A DNA stretch of 42,960 nt, taken from Clostridiales bacterium (GTDB lineage: Bacteria; Bacillota; Clostridia; Saccharofermentanales; Saccharofermentanaceae). Where the stretch lies: NCBI GenBank assembly GCA_017509205.1, contig JAFWQF010000050.1:1-42960 (forward strand). The letters are read 5' to 3'. Of this stretch, positions 8,575 through 15,928 are shown one piece after another. Under the pieces are notes generated by a model. That model was not told the DNA's origin. It saw nothing but the letters and a program-made list of their open reading frames with translations, and made no database searches. Made by a program: the position numbers and the translations under genes. How positions within the stretch are numbered: the stretch's first letter is position 1; every line of letters begins with the position of its first letter.

Positions 8575-9345
8575 ATGATAGAGATACTTACCGACGAAGA
8601 ATTTGAGAAGATGAAAGCTTCCGGAAAGATACTCCAGGAAGTCTTCAAGGCATGCAGGGACTTTATCAAACCCGGTGTTTCCACACACGATGTTGACAAG
8701 CTCTGCTATGACATCATCAGGAGCCACGACGCCATTCCGTCATTCCTCAATTTCGGACAGCCTCCGTTCCCCGGAACGATCTGCGCTTCCGTAAACGACG
8801 AGGTCGTACACGGAATTCCGAAGAAGTCCAGGATACTTCAGGACGGCGACATCATTTCAGTCGACGTCGGCGCGATCCTTGACGGCTATCATTCTGATGC
8901 ATGCAGGACATATCTTGTCGGTGACGTTGCCCCTGAGGTTAGAGATCTTGTTGAGAGGACTGAAAAGTCTTTCTTCGAAGGACTCAAATATGCGAAGATC
9001 GGAATGAGGACCGGAGACATCGGCAATGCCGTTCAGGTCTACTGCGAATCTTTCGGATACGGAGTCGTAAGAGAGCTTACGGGTCACGGCATCGGAACCA
9101 CGATGCACCAGGATCCTGACGTTCCCAACTACGGCAAGCCCGGACACGGCAAGAAGCTCACAAAGGGCATGGCGATCTGCATCGAACCGATGATCACGCT
9201 CGGCAGCAGGGAAATAGAGCTTCTGGGCGATCAGTGGACTATCGTCACACAGGACGGAAGTCCCGCTTCACACTATGAGAACACGATCCTCATCACAGAT
9301 GAAGGACCTTTTATGACGACCTATGATTACGAGGAGGGTTATTAA
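8575..9345 (+). CDS. map: Methionine aminopeptidase, type I
   Basis: Removes the initiator methionine from new proteins as they leave the ribosome; a cytosolic two-metal enzyme. The 256-residue protein is the type I form without the type II insert. The metal ligands can be placed: Asp in [13 protein letters not shown], Asp in SDACRTY, His in [13 protein letters not shown], Glu in CIEPMI and Glu in HYENTILIT. The N-terminal extension with an SH3-like or zinc segment seen in some MetAPs is absent. Its TAA shares an A with the infA ATG, so the two genes are translationally coupled. Confidence 0.97.
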   Translation: MIEILTDEEFEKMKASGKILQEVFKACRDFIKPGVSTHDVDKLCYDIIRSHDAIPSFLNFGQPPFPGTICASVNDEVVHGIPKKSRILQDGDIISVDVGAILDGYHSDACRTYLVGDVAPEVRDLVERTEKSFFEGLKYAKIGMRTGDIGNAVQVYCESFGYGVVRELTGHGIGTTMHQDPDVPNYGKPGHGKKLTKGMAICIEPMITLGSREIELLGDQWTIVTQDGSPASHYENTILITDEGPFMTTYDYEEGY

Positions 9346-9578
9346 TGGGCAAGGAAGACGTAATTGAAGTAATTGGCACTGTTGACGAGGCTCTGCCGAA
9401 CGCAATGTTTAAGGTAAAGATCGAGAGCGGCCACGTTGTTCTCGCACACCTGTCGGGCAAGCTCAGACAGAATTACATCAAGATCCTTCCCGGCGACAAG
9501 GTCACGATGGAAATCTCTCCTTACGATCTTTCCAGAGGCAGGATCACCTGGAGAGGCGAGAAGAAGCCTAAGGTTTAA
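9345..9578 (+). CDS. infA: Translation initiation factor IF-1
   Basis: A small OB-fold factor that binds the ribosomal A site during initiation with IF-2 and IF-3. The 77-residue protein matches IF-1 from end to end: [11 protein letters not shown] at the start, [26 protein letters not shown], the ILPGDKV turn, and [13 protein letters not shown] at the end. It overlaps map by one base. The usual next gene, rpmJ, is displaced by more than 1 kb because a separately expressed membrane-protein gene lies between. Confidence 0.97.
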   Translation: MGKEDVIEVIGTVDEALPNAMFKVKIESGHVVLAHLSGKLRQNYIKILPGDKVTMEISPYDLSRGRITWRGEKKPKV

Positions 9579-9597
9579 TCCCGCTGAGATTCATACA

Positions 9598-9625
9598 TTG
9601 AAACATGCCGTATGTGTGCTATACT
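9598..9625 (+). promoter_or_regulatory. Predicted sigma-A promoter of the 9703 membrane-protein gene
   Basis: TTGAAA (9598-9603), a 16-base spacer and TGC-TATACT (9617-9625). It is about 78 bases before the ATG at 9703 and right after infA. It has the same -35 and spacing as the rpmJ promoter, so this gene can be expressed apart from the secY operon. Confidence 0.7.
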
Positions 9626-9702
9626 CCGCACCGGCGGCATTCAATTATGCTGTTTTATCCGGTTGCCGGACAGAAAATATATAAAAAGAGGGGAACTTTT
9701 TT

Positions 9703-10503
9703 ATGGGTGATGAGAAAAAGGAAGTCAAAGAAGCAAAAGAAGTAAAAGAAGAGAGCAAGGAAAAGAAGACAGAGGGAAAGAAGTCTTTCTTAAGCGAGAA
9801 TGCTCTTGAGATAATTACCGTAATTCTTCTCGGTATTACCGCTCTTCTTACCGCATGGGCAAGCTATGTAGGCTCCATCCACGGCGGCAACCAGGCTACA
9901 AACTATGCAACGAGCAACAACCTCGCAAGCGACGGAAACTCACTTTACAATGCAGCGGTTCAGACTCTTTCCCAGGATATGAGCATCTGGAATACGATCG
10001 CTTCATATGAGGTTGAGATCCTTTATGCCGACTCTGCCAAGGACAACGCTGCGGTCGATGCAAATGTCTGGAAGCTCCAGTGGTTCTGCGAGGACAATCT
10101 TCCCGAGAACATGGCAGCAGCCATCGGATATGATGTCGAAAAATTCACTGACGGAAACAATGACACACAGGATATCCTTAACTGGCTCAAGGATGACAAG
10201 GCAATAACATCACCTTTCTCATCACAGGAATTCATCGACAAGTACTTCGATGAGGCAAACGCAAAACTCGAGGAAGCTGAAAAGACCATCGAGCAGGGTA
10301 AGCAGGACAATGCCAACGGCGATAAGTTCTCACTCGTTACAGTCCTTTACAGCGTTGCACTCTTCATGCTTGGTATCGTTGGAGTCTTCAAGAATCCCAC
10401 AAACAAGAAGTTCGTTCTTCTGGTCAGCGTCGTATGCCTGATCATAGCAGTCGTATTCATGGTAACCATACCGCTTCCGACATCAGGCGGAATCTTCGGT
10501 TAA
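9703..10503 (+). CDS. Membrane protein of unknown function lying inside the ribosomal gene region
   Basis: A 266-residue protein not assignable to a characterised family. Visible parts in order: a very charged Lys/Glu N-terminus (1-30) with repeated KEVKE-type units; one membrane segment (about 34-58, ITVILLGITALLTAWASYV); an outer or cytoplasmic soluble stretch (60-205) rich in Asn, Asp and Ala and probably helical; and two closely spaced C-terminal membrane segments (about 207-225 and 232-255). The TAWASYVGS...GGNQATNYA stretch recalls widespread hypothetical proteins carrying TAWSxYQ...GxQA after their first helix, whose role is unknown to me. The ribosome binding site is GAGGGGAAC about 8 bases upstream. 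It has its own promoter and terminator, so it is a stand-alone unit between infA and rpmJ. Confidence 0.75.
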   Translation: MGDEKKEVKEAKEVKEESKEKKTEGKKSFLSENALEIITVILLGITALLTAWASYVGSIHGGNQATNYATSNNLASDGNSLYNAAVQTLSQDMSIWNTIASYEVEILYADSAKDNAAVDANVWKLQWFCEDNLPENMAAAIGYDVEKFTDGNNDTQDILNWLKDDKAITSPFSSQEFIDKYFDEANAKLEEAEKTIEQGKQDNANGDKFSLVTVLYSVALFMLGIVGVFKNPTNKKFVLLVSVVCLIIAVVFMVTIPLPTSGGIFG

Positions 10504-10534
10504 CGTGGATAAGACAATAATCTGATGATATAAT

Positions 10535-10568
10535 GAGGCCGCCTTAATGGCGGCTTCTTTATTTTTTG
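10535..10568 (+). terminator. Rho-independent terminator after the 9703 gene
   Basis: Stem GCCGCC (10538-10543) pairs with GGCGGC (10549-10554) around a TTAAT loop, extended by a few weaker pairs (10535-10537 with 10555-10557), and is followed by the T-rich run TTTATTTTTTG. It separates the 9703 gene from the rpmJ promoter. Confidence 0.8.
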
Positions 10569-10611
10569 TACGGATGCTCAAAAACAGCGCCGGTTTATTG
10601 AAAAATTTCTG

Positions 10612-10639
10612 TTGAAAACCAAAATGATTTTGCTATAAT
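10612..10639 (+). promoter_or_regulatory. Strong predicted sigma-A promoter of the rpmJ-rplQ operon
   Basis: TTGAAA (10612-10617), a 16-base spacer and TGC-TATAAT (10631-10639), a near-consensus extended -10 promoter about 71 bases before rpmJ. The likely transcript then begins with a small hairpin, GCGCT-CAAAA-AGCGC (10650-10664). Confidence 0.8.
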
Positions 10640-10649
10640 AGTACGGCAT

Positions 10650-10664
10650 GCGCTCAAAAAGCGC
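10650..10664 (+). promoter_or_regulatory. Hairpin near the 5' end of the rpmJ operon transcript
   Basis: GCGCT (10650-10654) and AGCGC (10660-10664) form a perfect 5-bp stem with a CAAAA loop, starting about 10 bases after the -10 box. A hairpin so close to the expected 5' end may stabilise the mRNA. The stretch after it is U-rich, but a U-run right after the stem is lacking, so I do not call it an attenuator. Confidence 0.4.
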
Positions 10665-10709
10665 CTGTGTTTTGTTGTGTAAAAATAAAACAGACCAGGA
10701 GGTTTACTT

Positions 10710-10823
10710 ATGAAAGTCAGACCGTCAGTAAAGCCGATGTGCGAAAAGTGCAAGATCATTCGCCGTCACGGCAAGGTTATGGTCATCTGCTCAGACCCCA
10801 AGCACAAGCAGAGGCAGGGTTAA
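10710..10823 (+). CDS. rpmJ: 50S ribosomal protein L36 (bL36), zinc type
   Basis: A 37-residue ribosomal protein of the large subunit. The sequence begins [14 protein letters not shown] and ends [10 protein letters not shown], which is the full family length. The zinc ligands are C11, C14, C27 and H32, so this is the zinc-containing form rather than the Cys-less paralogue made under zinc limitation in some bacteria. AGGAGG lies 7 bases upstream of the ATG. It heads the operon here, and an unusually long 210-base leader separates it from rpsM. Confidence 0.97.
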   Translation: MKVRPSVKPMCEKCKIIRRHGKVMVICSDPKHKQRQG

Positions 10824-11033
10824 TCGACAGATGTCGGGTTTGTCCGAAGTACGGAATTAGCCCCGTCGAATAATAAGGACAGGCCGCGGGCAATAGCTCC
10901 GCCCGCAGGAACAAATCGGAAGAATATTACACGCCTATATGTAAGGGCGGCTGCTCTCCGGAAGATCCGGGAGTTCCTTACGCCGCGTGTCGTATATATG
11001 AAGTATTACCACAATCATATGGAGGTACACTAA
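10824..11033 (+). promoter_or_regulatory. Structured RNA leader between rpmJ and rpsM (candidate ribosomal-protein autoregulatory element)
   Basis: This 210-base spacer holds several strong stems. TCGAC (10824-10828) can pair with GTCGA (10865-10869). GCGGGC (10886-10891) pairs with GCCCGC (10901-10906). A long nested hairpin follows: ACACGC (10929-10934) with GCGTGT (10985-10990), GTAAGG (10941-10946) with CCTTAC (10976-10981), and an inner CTC-CCGG stem (10954-10961, one bulged T) with CCGGGAG (10967-10973) around AAGAT. The rpsM ribosome binding site GGAGG comes only after it. Position before rpsM-rpsK-rpsD suggests feedback control by S4 or another product of the operon, as known for alpha-operon leaders in other bacteria. 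That role is inference. Confidence 0.6.
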
Positions 11034-11402
11034 ATGGCTCGTATAGCCGGCGTAGATTTACCGAATGACAAGAGGATCGAGATCGCTCTTACTTACATTT
11101 TCGGTATCGGAACAACAAGCGCTGCGGAGATCATCCGTGAAACAGGTATCAACCCTGATACGCGCGTTAAGGACCTTTCTGAGGACGAGGTCGCTAAGAT
11201 CCGTGATCAGATCGAAAACAACTACAAGGTCGAGGGTGACCTTAAGAGAGAGATTGGCGCCAACATCAAGAGACTTACCGATATCGGTTGCTATCGTGGA
11301 CGCCGTCACAGACTTGGACTCCCCGTAAGAGGCCAGCGCACCAAGACGAATGCTCGTACCCGCAAGGGACCTAAGCACACCGTCGCAGGCAAGAAGAAGT
11401 AA
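11034..11402 (+). CDS. rpsM: 30S ribosomal protein S13 (uS13)
   Basis: A small-subunit head protein that contacts the large subunit and P-site tRNA. The 122-residue sequence is of family length and begins [21 protein letters not shown]. The helix-hairpin region [11 protein letters not shown] and the basic tail [14 protein letters not shown] are both typical. It follows the structured leader and has TGGAGG about 9 bases upstream. rpsK starts 18 bases after its stop. Confidence 0.97.
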   Translation: MARIAGVDLPNDKRIEIALTYIFGIGTTSAAEIIRETGINPDTRVKDLSEDEVAKIRDQIENNYKVEGDLKREIGANIKRLTDIGCYRGRRHRLGLPVRGQRTKTNARTRKGPKHTVAGKKK

Positions 11403-11420
11403 GGGGAGGTAAACTGATTT

Positions 11421-11810
11421 ATGGCAGTTAAGAAAAGCTTAAGACCCAGAAGAAGCGAACGTAAAAACGTCGTTGACGGTCAGGCTCATATTCACGCTAC
11501 ATTCAACAACACAATCGTAACCATCACCGACAAGCAGGGCAATGCAATTTCATGGGCTTCTGCAGGTATGGATGCGAAGGGTTCCCGTAAGGGCACAAGC
11601 TATGCAGCTCAGATCGCTTCCGAGAAGGCTGCAAAGGCTGCATGCGATCACGGCATGAAGACCGTTGACGTTTATGTTAAGGGACCCGGATCCGGACGTG
11701 AGTCCGCTGTTCGTGCACTCGAGACCGCAGGCCTCAGAGTAACAATGATCAAAGATGTTACTCCCGTTCCGCACAACGGCTGCCGTCCGCCGAAGCGCAG
11801 AAGAGTTTAA
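11421..11810 (+). CDS. rpsK: 30S ribosomal protein S11 (uS11)
   Basis: A platform protein of the small subunit near the mRNA exit. The 129-residue sequence shows the family blocks [33 protein letters not shown] and the C-terminal [17 protein letters not shown]. The Asn-Gly pair in PHNGCR is the position that becomes isoaspartate in E. coli S11. GGGGAGG precedes the ATG. It sits in the standard rpsM-rpsK-rpsD order. Confidence 0.97.
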   Translation: MAVKKSLRPRRSERKNVVDGQAHIHATFNNTIVTITDKQGNAISWASAGMDAKGSRKGTSYAAQIASEKAAKAACDHGMKTVDVYVKGPGSGRESAVRALETAGLRVTMIKDVTPVPHNGCRPPKRRRV

Positions 11811-11860
11811 TTCTTCTCTAAGCTTCTAATTATCTATTACGAAAGAAAGAGGATAAATCA

Positions 11861-12454
11861 ATGGCCAGAGATATGACACCTGTCCTTAAGAAGTGCAGAG
11901 CCCTTGGTATTGAGCCTGCGTATCTGGGACTTAATAAGCAATCAAAGAAGAAGGCTAAGGTCGTCCGCAAGATGAGCGAGTACGGCATGCAGCTCAAGGA
12001 GAAGCAGAAGGCTAAGTTCATCTACGGAGTCCTTGAGAAGCCTTTCAGAAACTACTATGAGAAGGCACAGAAGCTTCACTACGGCACAACCGGTGAAAAC
12101 CTTATGATCCTTCTTGAGACAAGACTTGACAACGTTCTGTTCAGAATGGGCTTTGCTCGTACAAGAGACGAGGCAAGGCAGATCGTAAGCCACAGAGAAG
12201 TTAAGGTTAACGGCAAGATCGTTAACATCCCTTCTTATGGTGTAAAGGTCGGCGATCAGATCGAGATCAAGGAAAAGGCAAGATCATCTCAGCATTTCAA
12301 GGATATCGCTGAGGTTACATCTTCAAGACGTGCTCCTGAATGGGTTGAGAGCGATCTTGAGAAGCTTGCAGGAAAGATCGTTAAGATCCCTACAAGAGAC
12401 CAGATCGATGTACCTGTCAACGAAGTTCAGATCGTCGAGTTGTATTCCAAGTAA
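11861..12454 (+). CDS. rpsD: 30S ribosomal protein S4 (uS4), zinc-free type
   Basis: A primary 16S rRNA-binding protein that nucleates small-subunit assembly and, in many bacteria, is the translational repressor of its own operon. The 197-residue protein has the S4 N-terminal helical domain, then an S4 RNA-binding fold around LETRLDNVLFRMGFARTRDEAR. Only one cysteine occurs near the N-terminus (KKCRALG), so the four-Cys zinc site of the longer 'C+' form is missing; this is a C-minus S4. It lies inside the operon rather than as a solo gene as in Bacillus subtilis, so it is the natural candidate ligand for the leader before rpsM. Confidence 0.96.
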   Translation: MARDMTPVLKKCRALGIEPAYLGLNKQSKKKAKVVRKMSEYGMQLKEKQKAKFIYGVLEKPFRNYYEKAQKLHYGTTGENLMILLETRLDNVLFRMGFARTRDEARQIVSHREVKVNGKIVNIPSYGVKVGDQIEIKEKARSSQHFKDIAEVTSSRRAPEWVESDLEKLAGKIVKIPTRDQIDVPVNEVQIVELYSK

Positions 12455-12508
12455 TACGTAGGATACGACCGCAGGATCAGACCCTAAATACTATCAGGAG
12501 GATAAGAT

Positions 12509-13459
12509 ATGATGGAAATCAGCCAGCCGACAATCAAGTGCGTTGAGTCCAACGACGATAAGTCATACGGCAAATATACCATTGCCCCGCTCGAGCGCGG
12601 CTTCGGTACTACTCTCGGAAATTCCCTTCGCAGAGTTCTTCTCTCGTCACTTTCCGGAGCGGCAGTTACATCTATTAAGATCGATAAGATTAAGCATGAG
12701 TTCTCCACTGTTCCGGGAATAATCGAAGACATGACCGAGATCATCCTTAATATCAAGGGTATCCGTGCAAAGCTTCACAATGAATCAAATATCGTAAGCA
12801 TCAGCGTTGCAAAGGGCAGAACCGGCGCACTCACAGCTGGCGATATCGTTCATGGTCCCGATGTCCAGATCATGAATCCTGATCATGTCATCGCTCACCT
12901 CAACGGTACAGATGACATCTTCATGGAATTCACACTCAGCAAGGGACGCGGCTACAACACCGCTGAGCAGAACAAGCCCAACAAGCAGGTTATCGGACTC
13001 ATCCCGATCGATTCGATCTTCACACCCGTCAAGAAGGCTAACTACAAGGTTGAGAATACCCGTGTAGGCGCAAGGACTGACTATGACAGCCTTACGCTCG
13101 AAGTCTGGACAGACGGTACGATCGAGGTTGACGAAGCTCTGTCTTCTGCAGCTAACTGCCTCATCGACCACCTCAAGTTCTTCACAGCTCTCGCAGATAC
13201 TGATTCCGCACTGAGCTTCAAGAGCATTGAAGAGTCCGGTGAGCATGACAGCAAGCTTTCAGGCGTGATCGAGGATCTCGATTTCTCAGTCCGTACATAC
13301 AACTGCCTCAAGAGAGCCCAGATCAACACTGTCGGCGATCTCGTTGCTCGTACAATGGATGAGATGATCAAGGTCAGGAACCTCGGTAAGAAGTCTCTCG
13401 AAGAGATCATCGAGAAGCTCGAGGGTATGGGTCTTCACCTCAAGGACCAGGAAGAATAA
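12509..13459 (+). CDS. rpoA: DNA-directed RNA polymerase subunit alpha
   Basis: The alpha subunit dimerises to nucleate RNA polymerase assembly. The 316-residue protein has the two standard domains. The N-terminal assembly domain runs to about residue 230 with IAPLERGFGTTLGNSLRR and the FSTVPGIIEDMTEI block. A flexible linker follows, then the C-terminal DNA- and regulator-binding domain with LDFSVRTYNCLKRAQI and VRNLGKKSLEEI. AGGAGG lies 7 bases before the first of two adjacent ATG codons (12509 and 12512), and either may be used. It lies between rpsD and rplQ as expected. Confidence 0.97.
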   Translation: MMEISQPTIKCVESNDDKSYGKYTIAPLERGFGTTLGNSLRRVLLSSLSGAAVTSIKIDKIKHEFSTVPGIIEDMTEIILNIKGIRAKLHNESNIVSISVAKGRTGALTAGDIVHGPDVQIMNPDHVIAHLNGTDDIFMEFTLSKGRGYNTAEQNKPNKQVIGLIPIDSIFTPVKKANYKVENTRVGARTDYDSLTLEVWTDGTIEVDEALSSAANCLIDHLKFFTALADTDSALSFKSIEESGEHDSKLSGVIEDLDFSVRTYNCLKRAQINTVGDLVARTMDEMIKVRNLGKKSLEEIIEKLEGMGLHLKDQEE

Positions 13460-13485
13460 CACTTACATCTTAGGAGGAAAATAAG

Positions 13486-14007
13486 ATGCCTAACAGGAAA
13501 ATAAGCCGTCCTTCAGATCAGCGTGCTGCTATGCTGAAGAATCAGGTTACCAATTTAGTTATAAATGGCAAGCTTGAGACGACCGTCGCACGCGCTAAGG
13601 AAGTCAGCGCTATCGTCGAAGGCCTCGTAGCTTCCGCAGTTAAAGAGAAGGACAACTTCACAACAAAGGAGATCACAGTCTCCGCAGCAAAGCTTGACGG
13701 TAAGGGCAAGAAGGTCCTCAAGACCAAGACATCCAAGTCCGGCAAGAAGTACGAAGTAGTTGACCGTGAAGTCAAGACAAAGACAGTTCAGATCGACAAC
13801 CCTTCACGTCTCGCAGCTCGCAGACAGATGATCAAGTGGCTTTACAAGAGCCATGACAGCGAGGGCAACATCATCAACCCTGTAAACAAGATGTTCGATG
13901 AGATCGCTCCCAAGTATGTCGGCAGAACAGGCGGCTACACAAAGCTCGTCCGCATCGGTCAGAGACGCGGTGACGGTTCCGAGATGGCTATCCTTATGTT
14001 CGTGTAA
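13486..14007 (+). CDS. rplQ: 50S ribosomal protein L17 (bL17) with an internal insertion
   Basis: A large-subunit protein near the polypeptide exit. The ends match bL17 closely: RPSDQRAAMLKNQVTNL and ETTVARAKEV near the start, then IAPKYVGRTGGYTKLVRIG with GDGSEMAILMFV at the end. The length of 173 residues is well above the usual 115-130. The excess is a block of about 45-50 residues (roughly 56-105), rich in Lys and Thr with two short beta-like stretches, placed between the helix after SAIVEGLVASAV and the RLAARRQMIKWL helix. Reading frame and codon use stay even through the insert, so it is a true insertion and not a frame error. The last gene of the operon, followed by a strong terminator. 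Confidence 0.95.
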   Translation: MPNRKISRPSDQRAAMLKNQVTNLVINGKLETTVARAKEVSAIVEGLVASAVKEKDNFTTKEITVSAAKLDGKGKKVLKTKTSKSGKKYEVVDREVKTKTVQIDNPSRLAARRQMIKWLYKSHDSEGNIINPVNKMFDEIAPKYVGRTGGYTKLVRIGQRRGDGSEMAILMFV

Positions 14008-14048
14008 TCTACACAAACACGAGAGATGCCTTTAATCGAAAAATAAAC

Positions 14049-14079
14049 CGGGGGAGGTATGTTACCTCCCCCGTTTTTT
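14049..14079 (+). terminator. Strong rho-independent terminator of the ribosomal operon
   Basis: An 11-bp perfect stem, CGGGGGAGGTA (14049-14059) with TACCTCCCCCG (14063-14073), a TGT loop, then TTTTTTA. It lies 41 bases after rplQ and only 49 bases before the EcfA start. Confidence 0.93.
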
Positions 14080-14122
14080 ATGTAATATAGCTTATCAGCG
14101 GTTCATGGGGAAAGGAATTGGC

Positions 14123-15928
14123 GTGGAAAAGATATCCGTACAGGATGTGACTTTTACTTACGGCTCTGAAGGAGCTGACGTAAGTGCGCCCGCCGAACCC
14201 GCGGTCGAGAACCTGAGTCTTGAGATAGAGAAAGGCTCGTATACGGCCATCCTGGGCGCGAACGGCTCAGGCAAATCCACACTCGCAAAACTAATAGATG
14301 TCATTGAAGTGCCCGATTCAGGCAGGATAGTCGTCTTCGGCAAGGACACGGCAGATGATTCAGTGTTCTGGCAGATCAGGGAAAACAGCGCATGCGTTTT
14401 CCAGAATCCGGACAACCAGATAGTCGGAACGATAGTGGAAGAAGACGTGGCATTTGGCCCCGAAAACCTCGGCATCAAGCTCCCCGAGCTCCGCGAACGC
14501 GTGGATCAGGCACTTAAGGACGTAGGCATCTACGAACTCAGACTTCGTGAAGCATCAAGCCTTTCAGGAGGACAGAAGCAGAAGCTCGCCATTGCGGGAG
14601 CTCTTGCGATGAGGCCGGAGATCCTCATTCTTGATGAGGCAACGGCGATGCTCGATCCGAGAAGCCGTGACGAATTCCTTGCAGTCTGCGAGGATATGCG
14701 CATAAAGAAAGGCCTGACGCTAATTACGATAACCCACGACATGTCCGAGGCAATGCGCTGCGGACGCGTTATCGTCATGTCCAATGGCAACAAGGCGGCA
14801 GAGGGTACTCCTGCAAAGATATTTGCTGACATCTCTTTGGACCAGTACGGCCTCAGAAGACCCGTTGCCATCAGATTTGCATATGAGATAGCAAGGCTTG
14901 CGGGAGCAACTCTCACAGAAGAGGATCTCACGGGTGAAACAAGGCTCCGCGAAAAGCTCATAAAGATACTCACATCACCTGATCTTGCTGAGGCGGAAAT
15001 CCCTGAAAAGACTGCGGATGTGACCAGTAAGGACAGGCGGAAGATCATGTCCGTCAAAGACCTGTTCAGTTCTTATGACGGCGGAAGCACATTCGCGCTC
15101 AAGAACATAAACCTTGACATTTTCGAGGGCGAGATACTCGGAATAGTCGGTGAATCCGGATGCGGAAAGACGACTCTCATCTCGCACATGAATTCGATAA
15201 TCAAGCCTACTTCAGGCGAGGTGGAGATCTACCCCGAAGAAGGCGTAACGCTCAGATGCTCACAGAAGAAAGACGTACAGAGGATCAGGCAGTCCGTGGG
15301 ACTTGTCTTCCAGTACCCTGAATACCAGCTTTTCGAGGAGACCGTCTACAAGGACATCTGCTACGGTCTGCGCAAGATGAAGCTTACTGCTGAAGAACAG
15401 AAGGACAGGGCGGTCAAGGCCGCGAAGTCCGTTGGACTTGCAAAAGATGTCCTGAGAAAGAATCCTTTTGAGCTGTCAGGCGGACAGAAGAGGCGCGCAG
15501 CCATGGCCGGTGTCCTCGCGATGAGGCCTAAGATCCTTGTTCTGGACGAGCCCGCGAGCGGACTTGATCCCGTCGGAAGGGAAGAGATGTTCGCACTGAT
15601 AAAGTCACTGCGAGAAGAAGGTACGACCATCGTGATCGTATCCCATAACATGGATGAGGCAGCCGCATACTGCGACAGGATCTGCTGCATCAGGAACGGG
15701 GAAGCGGTTACGGCAGAGACGCCGGACAAGCTGTTTTCGGATGTAGAGAAGCTTGCCAAGATAGGCATTGACCAGCCGAAGATCACCAAGTTCACGAACA
15801 TCCTCAAGCAGGAGCTTTCAAAGCGTCTGCCGGGCATCGATTTTGAAACGATGCAGTTTGATCCCGTTGAAGAGGCAAGGGCGGTCTACAGGGCTGTTTT
15901 GAAAGCGGGGCAGAATTATGTTAAGTAA
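14123..15928 (+). CDS. ECF transporter ATPase, fused EcfA1-EcfA2 in one polypeptide
   Basis: The ATP-hydrolysing part of an energy-coupling-factor vitamin or metal importer. This 601-residue protein carries two full ABC domains. First: Walker A GANGSGKST (45-53), Q-loop VFQNPDNQ, signature LSGGQKQ, Walker B LILDEATAML. Second: Walker A GESGCGKTT (343-351), VFQYPEYQLFE, LSGGQKRR and LVLDEPASGLD. Most Bacillota carry separate ecfA1 and ecfA2 genes here. I chose GTG 14123 because GGGGAAAGGA lies just upstream and MEKISVQDVTFTY is the usual EcfA start. An in-frame ATG at 14105 would add six residues but has no ribosome binding site. It overlaps ecfT by 11 bases. No substrate-binding S subunit is in the window, consistent with a shared group II module. 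Confidence 0.92.
   Translation: MEKISVQDVTFTYGSEGADVSAPAEPAVENLSLEIEKGSYTAILGANGSGKSTLAKLIDVIEVPDSGRIVVFGKDTADDSVFWQIRENSACVFQNPDNQIVGTIVEEDVAFGPENLGIKLPELRERVDQALKDVGIYELRLREASSLSGGQKQKLAIAGALAMRPEILILDEATAMLDPRSRDEFLAVCEDMRIKKGLTLITITHDMSEAMRCGRVIVMSNGNKAAEGTPAKIFADISLDQYGLRRPVAIRFAYEIARLAGATLTEEDLTGETRLREKLIKILTSPDLAEAEIPEKTADVTSKDRRKIMSVKDLFSSYDGGSTFALKNINLDIFEGEILGIVGESGCGKTTLISHMNSIIKPTSGEVEIYPEEGVTLRCSQKKDVQRIRQSVGLVFQYPEYQLFEETVYKDICYGLRKMKLTAEEQKDRAVKAAKSVGLAKDVLRKNPFELSGGQKRRAAMAGVLAMRPKILVLDEPASGLDPVGREEMFALIKSLREEGTTIVIVSHNMDEAAAYCDRICCIRNGEAVTAETPDKLFSDVEKLAKIGIDQPKITKFTNILKQELSKRLPGIDFETMQFDPVEEARAVYRAVLKAGQNYVK

Noticed and set aside
10650..10680. Attenuator in the rpmJ leader
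   Set aside because: The stem is short and the U-rich stretch is interrupted by G and does not follow it directly, so termination is unlikely.
10824..11033. Possible tRNA or small RNA gene in the rpmJ-rpsM spacer
   Set aside because: The stems do not form a cloverleaf, there is no T-loop consensus and no CCA end. A leader RNA fits better.
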